Part shown: one piece after another, positions 27,001 to 36,257 of the stretch
Layout of the letters: each line of letters begins with the position of its first letter
Numbering within the stretch: position 1 is the first letter of the stretch
Source of the DNA: Ignelater luminosus
Lineage: Eukaryota; Arthropoda; Insecta; Coleoptera; Elateridae
NCBI GenBank assembly: GCA_011009095.1
Contig: VTPC01007442.1
Coordinates: forward strand, 1-64,000
DNA: 64,000 nucleotides
Direction of reading: 5' to 3'
Notes under the pieces: generated by a model
What the model was told of the DNA's origin: nothing
Database searches by the model: none
The model's input: the letters and a program-made list of their open reading frames with translations, nothing else
Program-made: the position numbers and the translations under genes

Positions 27001-28804
27001 GATATTGTTTTGTACTGATTTAGACAGAGGATTTAATCTATGGTTAAATGAACATTAGAGGATCAAGTGAGTGCTCCAGAATAGTTCATGCTGACGCTTC
27101 CAATGCCGTTTTAGGTCTCTCTTTAGAATATGTAGCAAAGATCCAATCTTATAGTTCAAGTGCTTCCTTTATCCAAAATTTTGAGGTAGATCTTTCTGTA
27201 GTGTAACTAAAACAGTTTATTCCCAGCACTTTAGCATAAATGTATCCTGCAGAGTCTATGAAAGATTCTGTTAGCTTTAGCTGTAGCAGTGCCTTGGTTC
27301 ATGAGTGGCAGAAGATTTTTAATAGATTGAAACTTTAGATGCAAGAGAACTATTTTGAAATTGTCAAAGAAATTAATGGACACATTGGATGCTTTAAATG
27401 TTAAGGATTTGCAACAAATACTTACAAACATCGGTTTTCATATTGTTTAGTAAACGCCTGGAAATTCTGAAAAGAATCTTTAGATCAGCGACAGTGTTAG
27501 GGTATTTGGCGCCTTCGTGTGATAAACAGAATGATGCGTGATACGCCTAATGTCAGTTTCACTTATCTTATGCACGTCATTTTGTAATATCTTAGGAACC
27601 CAAAAAAATGACAAAAAATGTACATAAGTAACTATATCTGAAAATTCCAAATGAATAGCATTTGTTTGTTAAACTTGAATATTTTAAAACTGAATTAAAT
27701 TCGTTCCCGCCCTGCTTTTATGCTAACAAGTTCTCTAACTAGAAATTTTCGACGTTTTTTCAAACTAAGTCACGATGAAACAACTCAAAACTACTTATTT
27801 ACTAGAATTAAAATTACACAATCGTGTTCATCATTGTCAAAATTGCACAATAATTACCTACACATTGTATTTCTATTTAGGCCAAAAGCATTTATTTGTA
27901 ATATGCAAAATGCTCATTTCCATTTTCAATGAAAATGACATGAACGTTCACTAAATTCGCTTTTCACGAATAAAAATAATCGAGATTTTGCAATCTTTAT
28001 CACATGAATAGGAACGAAAATCCTTGAAAAATAAATTTTATTGCATTATGTTAGAAAAGTAAAGGGAAAACACCTACCATAAAAGGTAACGACCTACTTT
28101 TTCACAAAGAAATTCATTAGTTTTACATTGATGTGCATCATTTCTTCTGTTTTATTAAAAATCTGATATTTTATACCTGCAGGAGTTCGTCACGCAACAT
28201 ATAGAGATGCCCGTGGTGTAGCACATTCGTATTTCTTCAGTTGGGAACATTTACCAACGAGAAACTTAGAGGTCGATTGGTTGGATGCACGTAATATCTG
28301 TAGAAGACACTGTATGGATGCTGTATCTTTAGAAACTCCTCAAGAAAACGAGTTCGTAAAACAACGTATTGCTCGAGGAAATGTTCGTTTCATTTGGACA
28401 TCCGGTCGCAAATGTAATTTTGCTGGATGCGATAGATCCGATCTACAACCCGCAAATATTTTGGGTTGGTTCTGGTCTGGTTCAGGTGTTAAAATCGGAC
28501 CAACCACTCAAAGGAATACTGGAGATTGGAGTCATACCGGTGGATACGGTCAAGCACAACCAGACAACCGCGAAGCTGCTCAGGTAATAAATCGTTAATT
28601 TAGTATATTAGGCAATATTTATGTTATTTGTTTATTCGAATACAGGGCAATGATGAATCCTGCTTATCTATCTTGAACAACTTTTACAATGATGGCCTCA
28701 AATGGCACGATGTAGCTTGCCATCACGTCAAGCCTTTCGTCTGTGAAGACAGTGATGAATTATTGAACTTTGTTGCCTCACGCAACCCTGGAATCCGACT
28801 TTAA
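21066..28804 (+). CDS. Secreted C-type lectin-domain protein
   Basis: Coding exons are 21066-21159 (the exon itself opens after the acceptor at 21058), 28183-28583 and 28646-28804, joined in phases 1 and 0, giving 217 residues. Residues 1-17 form a signal peptide ending MVLAQ. The C-type lectin fold spans about residues 48-199: a WLDARNICRRHC block at 64-75, a QPD motif at 157-159 (the galactose-type calcium-site triplet), KWHDVAC at 184-190 in the position of the usual WND, and the closing Cys at 198. Extra cysteines in the middle (RKCNFAGC) suggest a further disulfide. Asn is replaced by His in the WND motif, so calcium-dependent sugar binding is uncertain. The protein strongly resembles a lectin conserved across insects whose role I do not know; secretion to haemolymph or matrix is inferred. 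The second intron is 7 kb and contains a mariner element. The C-terminus is a short acidic-to-basic tail ending NPGIRL. Confidence 0.9.
21513..21585 (+). repeat. Perfect inverted 73-bp fragment of the neighbouring mariner element
   Basis: This segment is identical, in reverse orientation, to 21916-21988, the region of the mariner that encodes the end of its transposase. I compared the two base by base and see no mismatch over 73 bp; they diverge on both sides. The fragment carries the same premature TAG (21516-21518 here). About 330 bp separate the two arms, so the intron RNA could fold into a long stem. Confidence 0.9.
21864..21891 (+). repeat. Mariner left inverted terminal repeat
   Basis: 28 bp starting CGAGGGTGGTCTG, identical to the reverse complement of the right repeat. 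It is preceded by TA at 21862-21863. Confidence 0.95.
21929..22940 (-). pseudogene. Mariner transposase, broken
   Basis: The reading starts at ATG 22940-22938 and would end at TAA 21931-21929. Recognisable parts are the N-terminal helix-turn-helix region, VDETW with the first catalytic Asp near 22506, HQDNAPSH with the second near 22225, and YSPDLAPSDFF with the third near 22120. There are exactly 34 residues between the last two Asp, so this is DD34D. Lesions visible in the sequence: a frame change near 22838-22850 (after VYGDS); a gap at about 22590 where the WVPHEL-type linker motif common to mariner transposases is missing; a one-base loss in a T run at 22405-22409 (before SAGKVM); and a TAG at 21985-21983 where a Trp codon is expected. 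The gene cannot make an active enzyme. Confidence 0.92.
23091..23118 (-). repeat. Mariner right inverted terminal repeat
   Basis: 28 bp, reverse complement of the left repeat with no mismatch. It is followed by TA at 23119-23120. Confidence 0.95.
23121..28182 (+). other. Remainder of lectin intron 2, no gene recognised
   Basis: Five kilobases with no recognisable exon. Some patches around 25.5-26.0 kb are more GC-rich and may be decayed repeat sequence, but I could not assign them. The intron ends in a clear acceptor CTGCAG at 28177-28182. Confidence 0.6.
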
Positions 28805-28853
28805 TTAAGAGTAATTGCATTACAGTATTGTACCTTATGTTAGGTATAAAAAG

Positions 28854-28893
28854 ATAGACCACTAATTAATAAAAGGGATGTTCAGTGGTCTAT
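28854..28893 (+). terminator. Lectin 3' end: AATAAA inside a 10-bp perfect inverted repeat
   Basis: AATAAA at 28868-28873 lies 64 nt after the lectin stop. It sits in the loop of a hairpin whose arms, ATAGACCACT at 28854-28863 and its complement at 28884-28893, match perfectly. A second AATAAA lies near 29056. The signal is a good polyadenylation candidate; whether the hairpin affects 3' processing is unknown. Confidence 0.5.
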
Positions 28894-29320
28894 TTTTTAT
28901 ACGTAGATTTATACATTTTCTTAACCTTCACTTTCTTTTTCCCTTTGCATGTGAATATTTCGCCTGAATCTTTTATTTTAGATAGATTAGAGTAAGTACC
29001 TTTTAATTTTATACTTAAATTATGCTTTAAATAATAATTATTTTTATTTATAAAAAATAAACTTATTTACTTAGTGCAAAACGTGTGTCTTATTTATTAA
29101 ATTACTCGTATACTGATTACTGACAAAACTTTAATTGAATTAGGGCTGATTGCGCCAACTATTCGATTATCATCAAAACTGACTGACGCCTAAAAACCAT
29201 AAGTAAAGCAGTATGACTTTTGATCTGCAATTAATTTTGATGACTATTAGATCATTGCATTAGTGCAAAAGTTTCTATAAAAACTTTGAAATCTCACAGA
29301 GTCCTTTCTACCAAAATATA

Positions 29321-29774
29321 CAGTCATTCACAAAAGTAATGTCCTATCATCTATAAAACATAAACAGTTTTTGCAGCAAGCTAAGAAATGAGTTTCTAAA
29401 GCCCCATACGAGTAGTACCAAAGACAGATAGCAAACAAAGTTCCTTTTAATGAAAAAAATAAAATTAAACTATGGTTTTATTTAACTGTTATAATTACAT
29501 ACCTACAAACTATTCTCATCAAACTTCAGACTAAATTAAATAAATTTGTAGGTAAATGCATTTTTTCCTTTTTAGGTAATGAAAGATTTTAAAATTATAG
29601 AATGCTATTCACAAGATAGGGCATTTTTAGACCTAATTTAGCGAGCATCTCTGTCCTGTCAACTAAAAATTTATAAACCTGCCTGCTACAATCAAGTACA
29701 ACAATATATTTCGAATTTGTGCTAGACCCTCATTTAAACTAGCTATAAGTGGGACATTACTTTTGTGGATACTG
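29321..29774. mobile_element. Nonautonomous Tc1/mariner-type element, 454 bp
   Basis: Both ends begin CAGT and share CACAAAAGTAATGTCC in inverted orientation (left 29321-29344, right ending 29774), with a one-base length difference near the tip. Each end is followed by TA (29319-29320 and 29775-29776). CAGT termini with TA duplications are typical of Tc1/mariner elements. The interior has no transposase frame, so this is a MITE-like deletion derivative. Confidence 0.75.
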
Positions 29775-29887
29775 TACATACACCTACGGGACTGCAGATT
29801 AATTAGGCATCCACAAAAATTGCACAGGGCTAACTTCATCACTTTTAATTATCATGGATACGATTGTTCCTATGCGTGTGAAGTACT

Positions 29888-30000
29888 CTTGGGGCACAAC
29901 AAACTATCTGTATCTGTCTCTCTCTCTCTCTCTCTCTCTCTGAGAAATATAGCTTGGAGTTGATAAGAGACAGATAGATAGTTTGTTGTACCTCCAAGGT
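29888..30000. repeat. Short palindromic element built around a (CT)n microsatellite
   Basis: Left arm 29888-29921 contains ACAACAAACTATCT then ATCTGTCTC. The right arm, 29969-30000, is its reverse complement with one substitution and small gaps. The arms flank a pure CT repeat of about 23 bp (29919-29941) and a short spacer. The structure folds back on itself over about 30 bp and looks like a small MITE. Confidence 0.6.
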
Positions 30001-31360
30001 GCGCGTCCATTATGACATGTGCAACATTGTCAATTTTCGTAATCGTCTATAGCACAATTTGTACTTTATACAGAATCGGTTGGATCACTCGAAAGCGGCG
30101 CTTTAACCTTTCGTGTTCCTGGTTTTCGGTAGATTGCGCGCATGTAGCAGAAGTTTCAATATTTTATACAAGAAAACCCACGTGTATTTTTTCTCTTTAC
30201 TTCAGGACAGAAAATGGTAGTCTGCACATAGATAGCGATTGTCTTGAATTCATTGCCACTGAAAGACAAAATGTAGAAGAAGTACCTATAAATAATAGAT
30301 TTATACGGAGTGTTTTGAAAATGGATACAAATAATTTACAGGTGGAGTCTCTGAAAGAAATCAAATATACTTTGTTATACATATATGGTGTTATTCTGTA
30401 AAAAAAAACTGCACACTTTAACTTTGCAACTCTGTATGTTACAGTATGTAAGTCTATATCATGTTCTCTAATTGATAATGTCACTGTAAGTAAGCAACAA
30501 TCTGTAGCTTTAAGTTTCTGTAAACTTAAGTTAAGAGAAATCTGGACCGCAAGCACTGTAAACGCTATATAACTTTTCAAAATGTCTTTAGTTGCTTGTT
30601 TGTTTGTAATATAGCAAATCTCCCGTGTTCTTTTAGTAATAAAATTTTTCAAAAATATTTGTCAGGAAACCCTAACTGATTCGAAGTCAGGAGAAAATTA
30701 TAAAGAACCTATAATTTCAATGCTTTTGTTAGGGTTAGCGAGAGAATCAAGCAGGGGACACTTACGTAAGGAATATACCTTCTAATGTAATCTAAACATA
30801 TTCTGAAATTCAGCTTTTCTGGGCTATTGCAAAACTACGGCGAATGTGCAACTTAGTTCAACTTTAGACGCACTTTCTTGGAGAAGTACAAATCTGACGA
30901 AAAATATGTACAGAACCTTTTCTGTAAAAAATTATATTGGCTTTGATTTTGTATAATAGCTATTTTTGTCATAAAAAATGTCAAAAAATGGTTTTTGTTG
31001 TTTTCCCCATCTGGGAGGGGAGAAGTCGATCTCGTTGAAGAGGAAACACTTTAAAAGTAAAAAAATTATACGAAAAAAGAAAATTTGTCAGAACATTTTC
31101 TATTCAAAAAACTTGGCAATTGGTCTACAAGTATTTATGGAATTATCAGAAATTTGAGGTTTTTGGGTGTTTCAAAAATAAAGGTTGTCAATAGTTGTCG
31201 AATGTTTGTATACTATAAAGCAAAATGTTCCAGAAATATTTAAAGAATAAGGACCTTATGCAACTTTGTAAAAAATCTCTTACAGAGTTCTGTTAGCTGC
31301 ATACTGCAAAACTTTACAGGCTGTAATACAACTTTAGAGGATAGCATAGTAGTTATTTGC
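30001..31360. other. No gene seen
   Basis: Open frames at 30012-30401 (+) and 30197-30652 (-) overlap on opposite strands and match nothing I recognise. AT-rich intergenic sequence between the lectin and the BTB gene. Confidence 0.5.
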
Positions 31361-31456
31361 TATATAACAAGAGTGTAAAGTGAAGCTTTCTGAGCGAGTA
31401 GAAAGTTTATGGTATGCGCGACAGAGAAAAGCTTCACTTCACACTTTAGTTCTATA
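31361..31456. repeat. Imperfect fold-back repeat
   Basis: Left arm 31361-31391 and right arm 31424-31456 are near-complementary, sharing AAGTGAAGCTTT and flanking TATA. The loop is about 32 nt. It may be a solo MITE; no target duplication could be defined. Confidence 0.5.
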
Positions 31457-31555
31457 CAATATTCTTTGCACGATCATATTTAAATAAAAAGAAAGCAAAA
31501 ACTTTTGACGACAGATTAAAAAATTAAGTTGACCAGGATCGTAAATGTGTATAAT

Positions 31556-32481
31556 CAAAGCCAGTTGGTGCGAGATAAGCAAAAACAAAAAACGATCACA
31601 AATTCAGCTCAATAACGATTTTCCCTCCGCCAGAGGCGTTGTTGTTCTATGTCAAATTTGATAAGTTTAAACGCCAGTTTATAAATTTGAAGGTATTAAA
31701 ATCTAAATTTTAGGAAAAGTAATTTTAAAAATGCCTTTTCGTCTTCGGGAACTTAACTCTTACTTCTGATCTGATGATTCAAATTACATAATAGAGTTAT
31801 TCGAGTTATCTCAGCTTATTCAAAAACGGTTACACAACCACTACAAAATGTGTTTTACAGTAATTTATAAAAAAATAATTGTGAGAATGATGAAAATAAC
31901 GTCAAGGAAATGGGAAATACACTAGTTTTGCAAAGAATAAAGAATAATACGCAGTAACAAGGCATTAATAATTTTATCTAAATTTTTTCTCCACTAGAGT
32001 TGATCTACTTAAATTTGACAAGTTTAAACGTCAGTTCATAAGTTTGAGGTTATTAAAATTTAAATTTTAGAAAAACGCAATAAATAATGCATTTTCGGAA
32101 ACTTAACTCATATTTCTGATCTAATCATAGAAATTACATGGCAGAGTTGTTTGGATTTATTAAGAAACGGTTGCGAAACCACGCCGAAATATGTTTTACA
32201 ACAAAATAACTGTGAAAGTAATGAAGATGACGGCAAGAAAATAGAAAATACACACTTGCTTATACAAACTTTGCAAAGAATAAAAGATACGCAACCACAA
32301 GGCAATGATAACTTTTTTCTAAAATTTAAATTTTAATAACCTCAAACTTACAAACTGACTTTTAAATTTGTCAAATTTAACGTCGATCAACAGCGCTTCT
32401 AGCGGAAACAAAATCGTTATTGAGCTCAATTTACGATTGTCTTTTGTTTGTGTCGGTACTTTGTATCACAATCTGGCTTTG
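31556..32481. mobile_element. Fold-back DNA element, copy A, with internal tandem duplication
   Basis: The ends are long imperfect inverted repeats of roughly 150 bp (31556-31712 against 32330-32481) beginning CAAAGCCAG. Shared internal blocks include TTGAGGTTATTAAAATTT and AACGATTTT. The central sequence is present twice in tandem (about 31650-31985 and 32010-32335; each unit contains TTTCTGATCT, AAACGGTT and GCAAAGAATAA). The family recurs at 61635-62258. No transposase is present, so it is nonautonomous. Confidence 0.75.
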
Positions 32482-34622
32482 TTGTAGTCACTCCGTTTCT
32501 AATCTTGGTTTAGACGATTTAGACATGAATCGACTACTGTAGAAGTCACGTCGCTAATTTAAACACAGATCTTGAAAACTAGGTCAGGTACAACAAAAGT
32601 GAATACAGACGATTCTGTAGGGCATAGAATTCTCTACAAAAAAGGTACAAATAAATAGTAGTCATCTGTTTCAATTCTGTGCGTTGTCAAAGTTTAACTT
32701 CCCAACTGCAAAATTGCGCAATTTTTCTCGATTGGACAGACTATTACCAAATGATATCTGGATTGTTTTTAGTAAAATTTTTGATTAATGAGTTTATTTG
32801 TCTACAAAGTTCAAAACTTACATTCTTGTTTTTATTCTCCTTGATTGCTCAGTCCTCACAAAGAGTTGAGGGAAACAAAATAATTCCACCAAAAGGCAAT
32901 CAATTGAATATTTTAATTCGACTGGTCTATCAGATTACATTAATGGCTTGATTTATTCTTTCCTAGTTTTTTATAAACATTGCATCTTATATAAAGCATA
33001 AGAACAGATTGAGGGAGGGAATTATATTCTTGCTGTCCTGTTAATGGCTTTAGCTTGTTTGGAGCAGCACAATTGCTAATATACAGCACATATTTTTTCA
33101 AGTCACTGATGTACACTTGTAATAGTATTTTAAAGTGGGGATCAGTAATAAAAAATATACAGATTATGAGATAAGATTTTATTTATCCCCAATTTTATTA
33201 ACAGATAAATAAACTTAATCACAACTTTATCTTTTGACTTTCGTAAAACTAAAGTTAATGTTTTAAACGTTCATTAAGTTATGTGATTGCATGTAAGTGC
33301 GATAACTTATTATTTAATACAAAATGTTACCTTTTGCTAGATATCTGCCTAATATAACATTTAACAGAGGTTGTTTTTCCTCTGCATGCAGTTATGTTAT
33401 TCTTTATAATTTATTTTTTTTCTTAGAGATAAATGTGTAATGTGTTATAAGTTTATCATGATCTGTCAAAAGGTACTATATGTGGACATGAAGACTTTCT
33501 TTGTTTAAACACTGGGTTTATTGCATTTTTATCAATGCTAACTCTACTACAGGCCTTGAAGGAGATAAGCATTGCTAGAAATTGGGGGTGCACTCAAAGG
33601 CAAATGGCAGTCATTCACTTGCTTGCTTTGCATGTTTTTAGTTTCATTTTTGTATTTATGTTCTCACATTGATTATTTTTTTCAAAAATGACTGAATGGC
33701 ACATTGTAACATCAAAGGAAAAAACAAAGAAAGTAATTCCAAAAAATACATGTAGAAAATTTTCAGTAGCTACAATATTTCTTTGTGAAAATATTTAATA
33801 AAAATTAAAAAATTAAAATCAACAATTTAAAACTTTCTTATAAGTTGTAAAATATCACTCCTTGCAGCTGCAAGGCCAATGACAAACGTTCGTCAATCAG
33901 ATACCCTGCAAGAAACTGCACCCTCCAAACCCCCCACATCTTGTTCAAGGCTTGTAGTGGAATAGGTGTTGATCTTTATTCTTCACAGAGTTTACTTAGA
34001 TGTAACAAAAAAACAAAAAATCCAAACAGTATATTTGAGTAAACATAAAAATCAGAAATAAAAGAATTTTTCAAAAGTACGCCTTTTTTTACCTCTGCTA
34101 TTACTAAGAATAATCAACTCAAAAAGGGATGTGGAAAGAAATCACCGATATGAATATTTATCATTAGCTGCTATATTATAAAAACTTTTCCTTGAATTAA
34201 AGCACTAGCAACAATAGTAACAAAATTAACCATTTATCACATTAATCCTAGAACACATTGAATTTTTATTTTGGTTTATAAAAATTCAGGTAGTTATCGT
34301 CATCTCTGACATTCTTAATGCTAATATTGTTTTAATAACTACTACTAATACACAAGCCAAATATTTGTATAAAATTCAACCTGTTCATGATAGTTGAAAA
34401 AAACAGATACACTTCTTTCTTCTTTGAACTTAAGCTTAAAATATGCATAAACAAAACTGGCAAGATCTTCCAATAATTTCTATAAATCAAAAAATACCTT
34501 TTGGCTCTATAAATTAATTATAGAATTAAGAAAATTATCCACTTAAGACTAATTACAGAACTGATAGAATTTTATACATAAGTTTATAAAAAAACAACCA
34601 CAGATTTTCCTAAATTACTTCT
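32482..34622. other. No gene seen; possible weak inverted repeat 33.5-34.0 kb
   Basis: AT-rich intergenic sequence downstream (3') of the BTB gene. Blocks near 33550 (CTACAGGCCTTGAA) and near 33950 (complement of CTACAAGCCTTGAA) suggest an old fold-back element of about 400 bp, but similarity between the arms is patchy. Confidence 0.4.
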
Positions 34623-35882
34623 CTAAACAACATAAAATGATATCCCCCTAACAACTCCCCCATATAATTGATCACCAAAACATATTGTCATTGAATTTGC
34701 ATGAGTTTTAATAACAGAACTAAGATAAAAACATAAAAGCTCATTAGGTTTACATAAATTATTGCTCGACAAATACTTAACTGAGATTCTATAAGGAGTA
34801 AGTGCCTCTAACATTATTCCCCGATTAAAATTTATTAAATGAGGATGTTCATAATCTGAAGTAATTTTAATGTCGCTGTTCATTTCAAATAACAAACATC
34901 CAAATTTATCAAAAATAGAAATACCGACATCAGAATGAGCTGAAGAAAATCCACCTTGATGTGGAGGTGTAACAGCAACACCATAAACTGCAATTTTCTG
35001 TGCAGCTGAAATAATACAGTCAAATTCTTTTCGTTCAGATAATGAAAGAGTTTGTTCAATTTTATAAGTTTCTCTAAATTTAAACTTAACATGGTAAGGC
35101 ATTCTATGTCTTTGTTCAGTTTTTGTATTAATAAGAGAAACATAATCAGAAACATTTTGAGAATTATTTGCTAATAACTGATACAAATAATGATAAGAAC
35201 CTTTCCCTAAACATGCAAAACGTAATCGAGGAAATATTCTGGCTTCTATTAAAATTCTAGACATATTTTCTTTTGTTGATTCTATGTTTTGAAATACACA
35301 TTCATCCTCAGACCATTTGATAGCTGCTTCAATTAAGTCCTTCTCATTAGCATTTATTTCATTTTCATCTAATAATGAACAAAAAGTACTACTTTGCATA
35401 TGATAATCTAATAGCAGCAATTCTTTTGCAGATAATAAAATATCCTTCCAACATCTATCACTAAGCTGCTTTAAGCTGTACAGCTGAGCATACTCATAAC
35501 TAAGTAGCAATGTACTAAGAGTAAGATTAAAATTAATATAATCGATACATATATTTTTTAAATCATTTAGAAAATATTTTTGACTAATATAAAGTAATGA
35601 CCAAGCATTAACTACGGATGTAATATTGATATTTCCAGTATAGACAAATTCTAACATTTGTTTAAAATCTTCCAGTTCTATATCACAAATCTGAATTTCT
35701 GCTGAAGCCATAGAACCATAAAACATTGATTCAAATACAGGACTACTACATGTTAGTATTAGTTTGTGTGCAGAGATCTTCTGCTCTTCAAAAAGAAATA
35801 CACAGTCAGCCCAATCTTTTGTTTTATATAAATGAGCGATCTTATCATCTTTAAATGCTTTATTATTGTTTCTATTGGACAT
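34623..35882 (-). CDS. BTB-BACK-PHR domain protein (BTBD1/2/3/6-like)
   Basis: One open frame of 419 codons. Residues about 15-125 are a BTB/POZ domain (DWADCVFLFE, SAHKLILTCSSPVFESMFYGSM, LEFVYTGNI). About 130-235 is a BACK domain. About 262-419 is a PHR-like beta-sandwich ending YGGVVRGISFYVV. Proteins of this layout act as substrate adaptors for cullin-3 ubiquitin ligases; the target here is unknown. The coding region lacks introns, but a 54-bp intron (35883-35936, donor GTACGT) lies immediately before the ATG, so the AG acceptor touches the start codon. That argues against a simple retrocopy. The sequence is divergent from the conserved BTBD family members I know, so I give no symbol. It starts head to head with ATPAF2, 375 bp apart. 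Confidence 0.88.
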   Translation of the reverse strand: MSNRNNNKAFKDDKIAHLYKTKDWADCVFLFEEQKISAHKLILTCSSPVFESMFYGSMASAEIQICDIELEDFKQMLEFVYTGNINITSVVNAWSLLYISQKYFLNDLKNICIDYINFNLTLSTLLLSYEYAQLYSLKQLSDRCWKDILLSAKELLLLDYHMQSSTFCSLLDENEINANEKDLIEAAIKWSEDECVFQNIESTKENMSRILIEARIFPRLRFACLGKGSYHYLYQLLANNSQNVSDYVSLINTKTEQRHRMPYHVKFKFRETYKIEQTLSLSERKEFDCIISAAQKIAVYGVAVTPPHQGGFSSAHSDVGISIFDKFGCLLFEMNSDIKITSDYEHPHLINFNRGIMLEALTPYRISVKYLSSNNLCKPNELLCFYLSSVIKTHANSMTICFGDQLYGGVVRGISFYVV

Positions 35883-36257
35883 CTAAAAATACATACAGTT
35901 AATTCACTTTTGAAATAATTACTATATATTACGTACCTTGATTAATAATTTACGTAATCAAATACTGATTTCTGGAACTGATTACCGTAAACTAACGTGA
36001 TTAAAGATTAACTAATTTGTTTATAAACTATGCTAACCATAAACAAAATCCTTGAACTAGCGCAAATGCAAAGCCAAGGCCATTTCGAAATTAAATGTTT
36101 TTATTGGTCCATTGTCAATTTGCACCTGCGGCAAATAAAGAAGAACCAATCATAACAAACTTACTTCGCATGTGTCTTTTTTCTGACAAACGAAAATCCA
36201 ATTACGTCATTTAGTGGGGGAATTTTTGAATTAACATCATATTATTTGTGAAGCGTG
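35883..36257. promoter_or_regulatory. Bidirectional promoter of the BTB gene and ATPAF2
   Basis: 375 bp separate the two ATGs. The interval holds the BTB 5' UTR intron (35883-35936). It also has CCAAT boxes at 36103-36107 (reverse), 36146-36150 and 36198-36202, and an ATF/CRE-like TTACGTCA at 36202-36209. No TATA box is evident at either side, as usual for housekeeping pairs. Confidence 0.6.

Noticed and set aside
28281..28598. Two overlapping plus-strand frames over the lectin exon
   Set aside because: Only the frame joined to exons 21066-21159 and 28646-28804 encodes the lectin fold. The other is a shadow.
30012..30652. Frames of 129 (+) and 151 (-) codons
   Set aside because: They overlap antisense to each other, show no recognisable domain and have no promoter or poly(A) context. 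Likely chance.
30668..30736. Telomere-like AACCCTAAC and GTTAGGGTT
   Set aside because: Only a single 9-bp inverted pair about 50 bp apart, with no tandem array of the insect TTAGG repeat.
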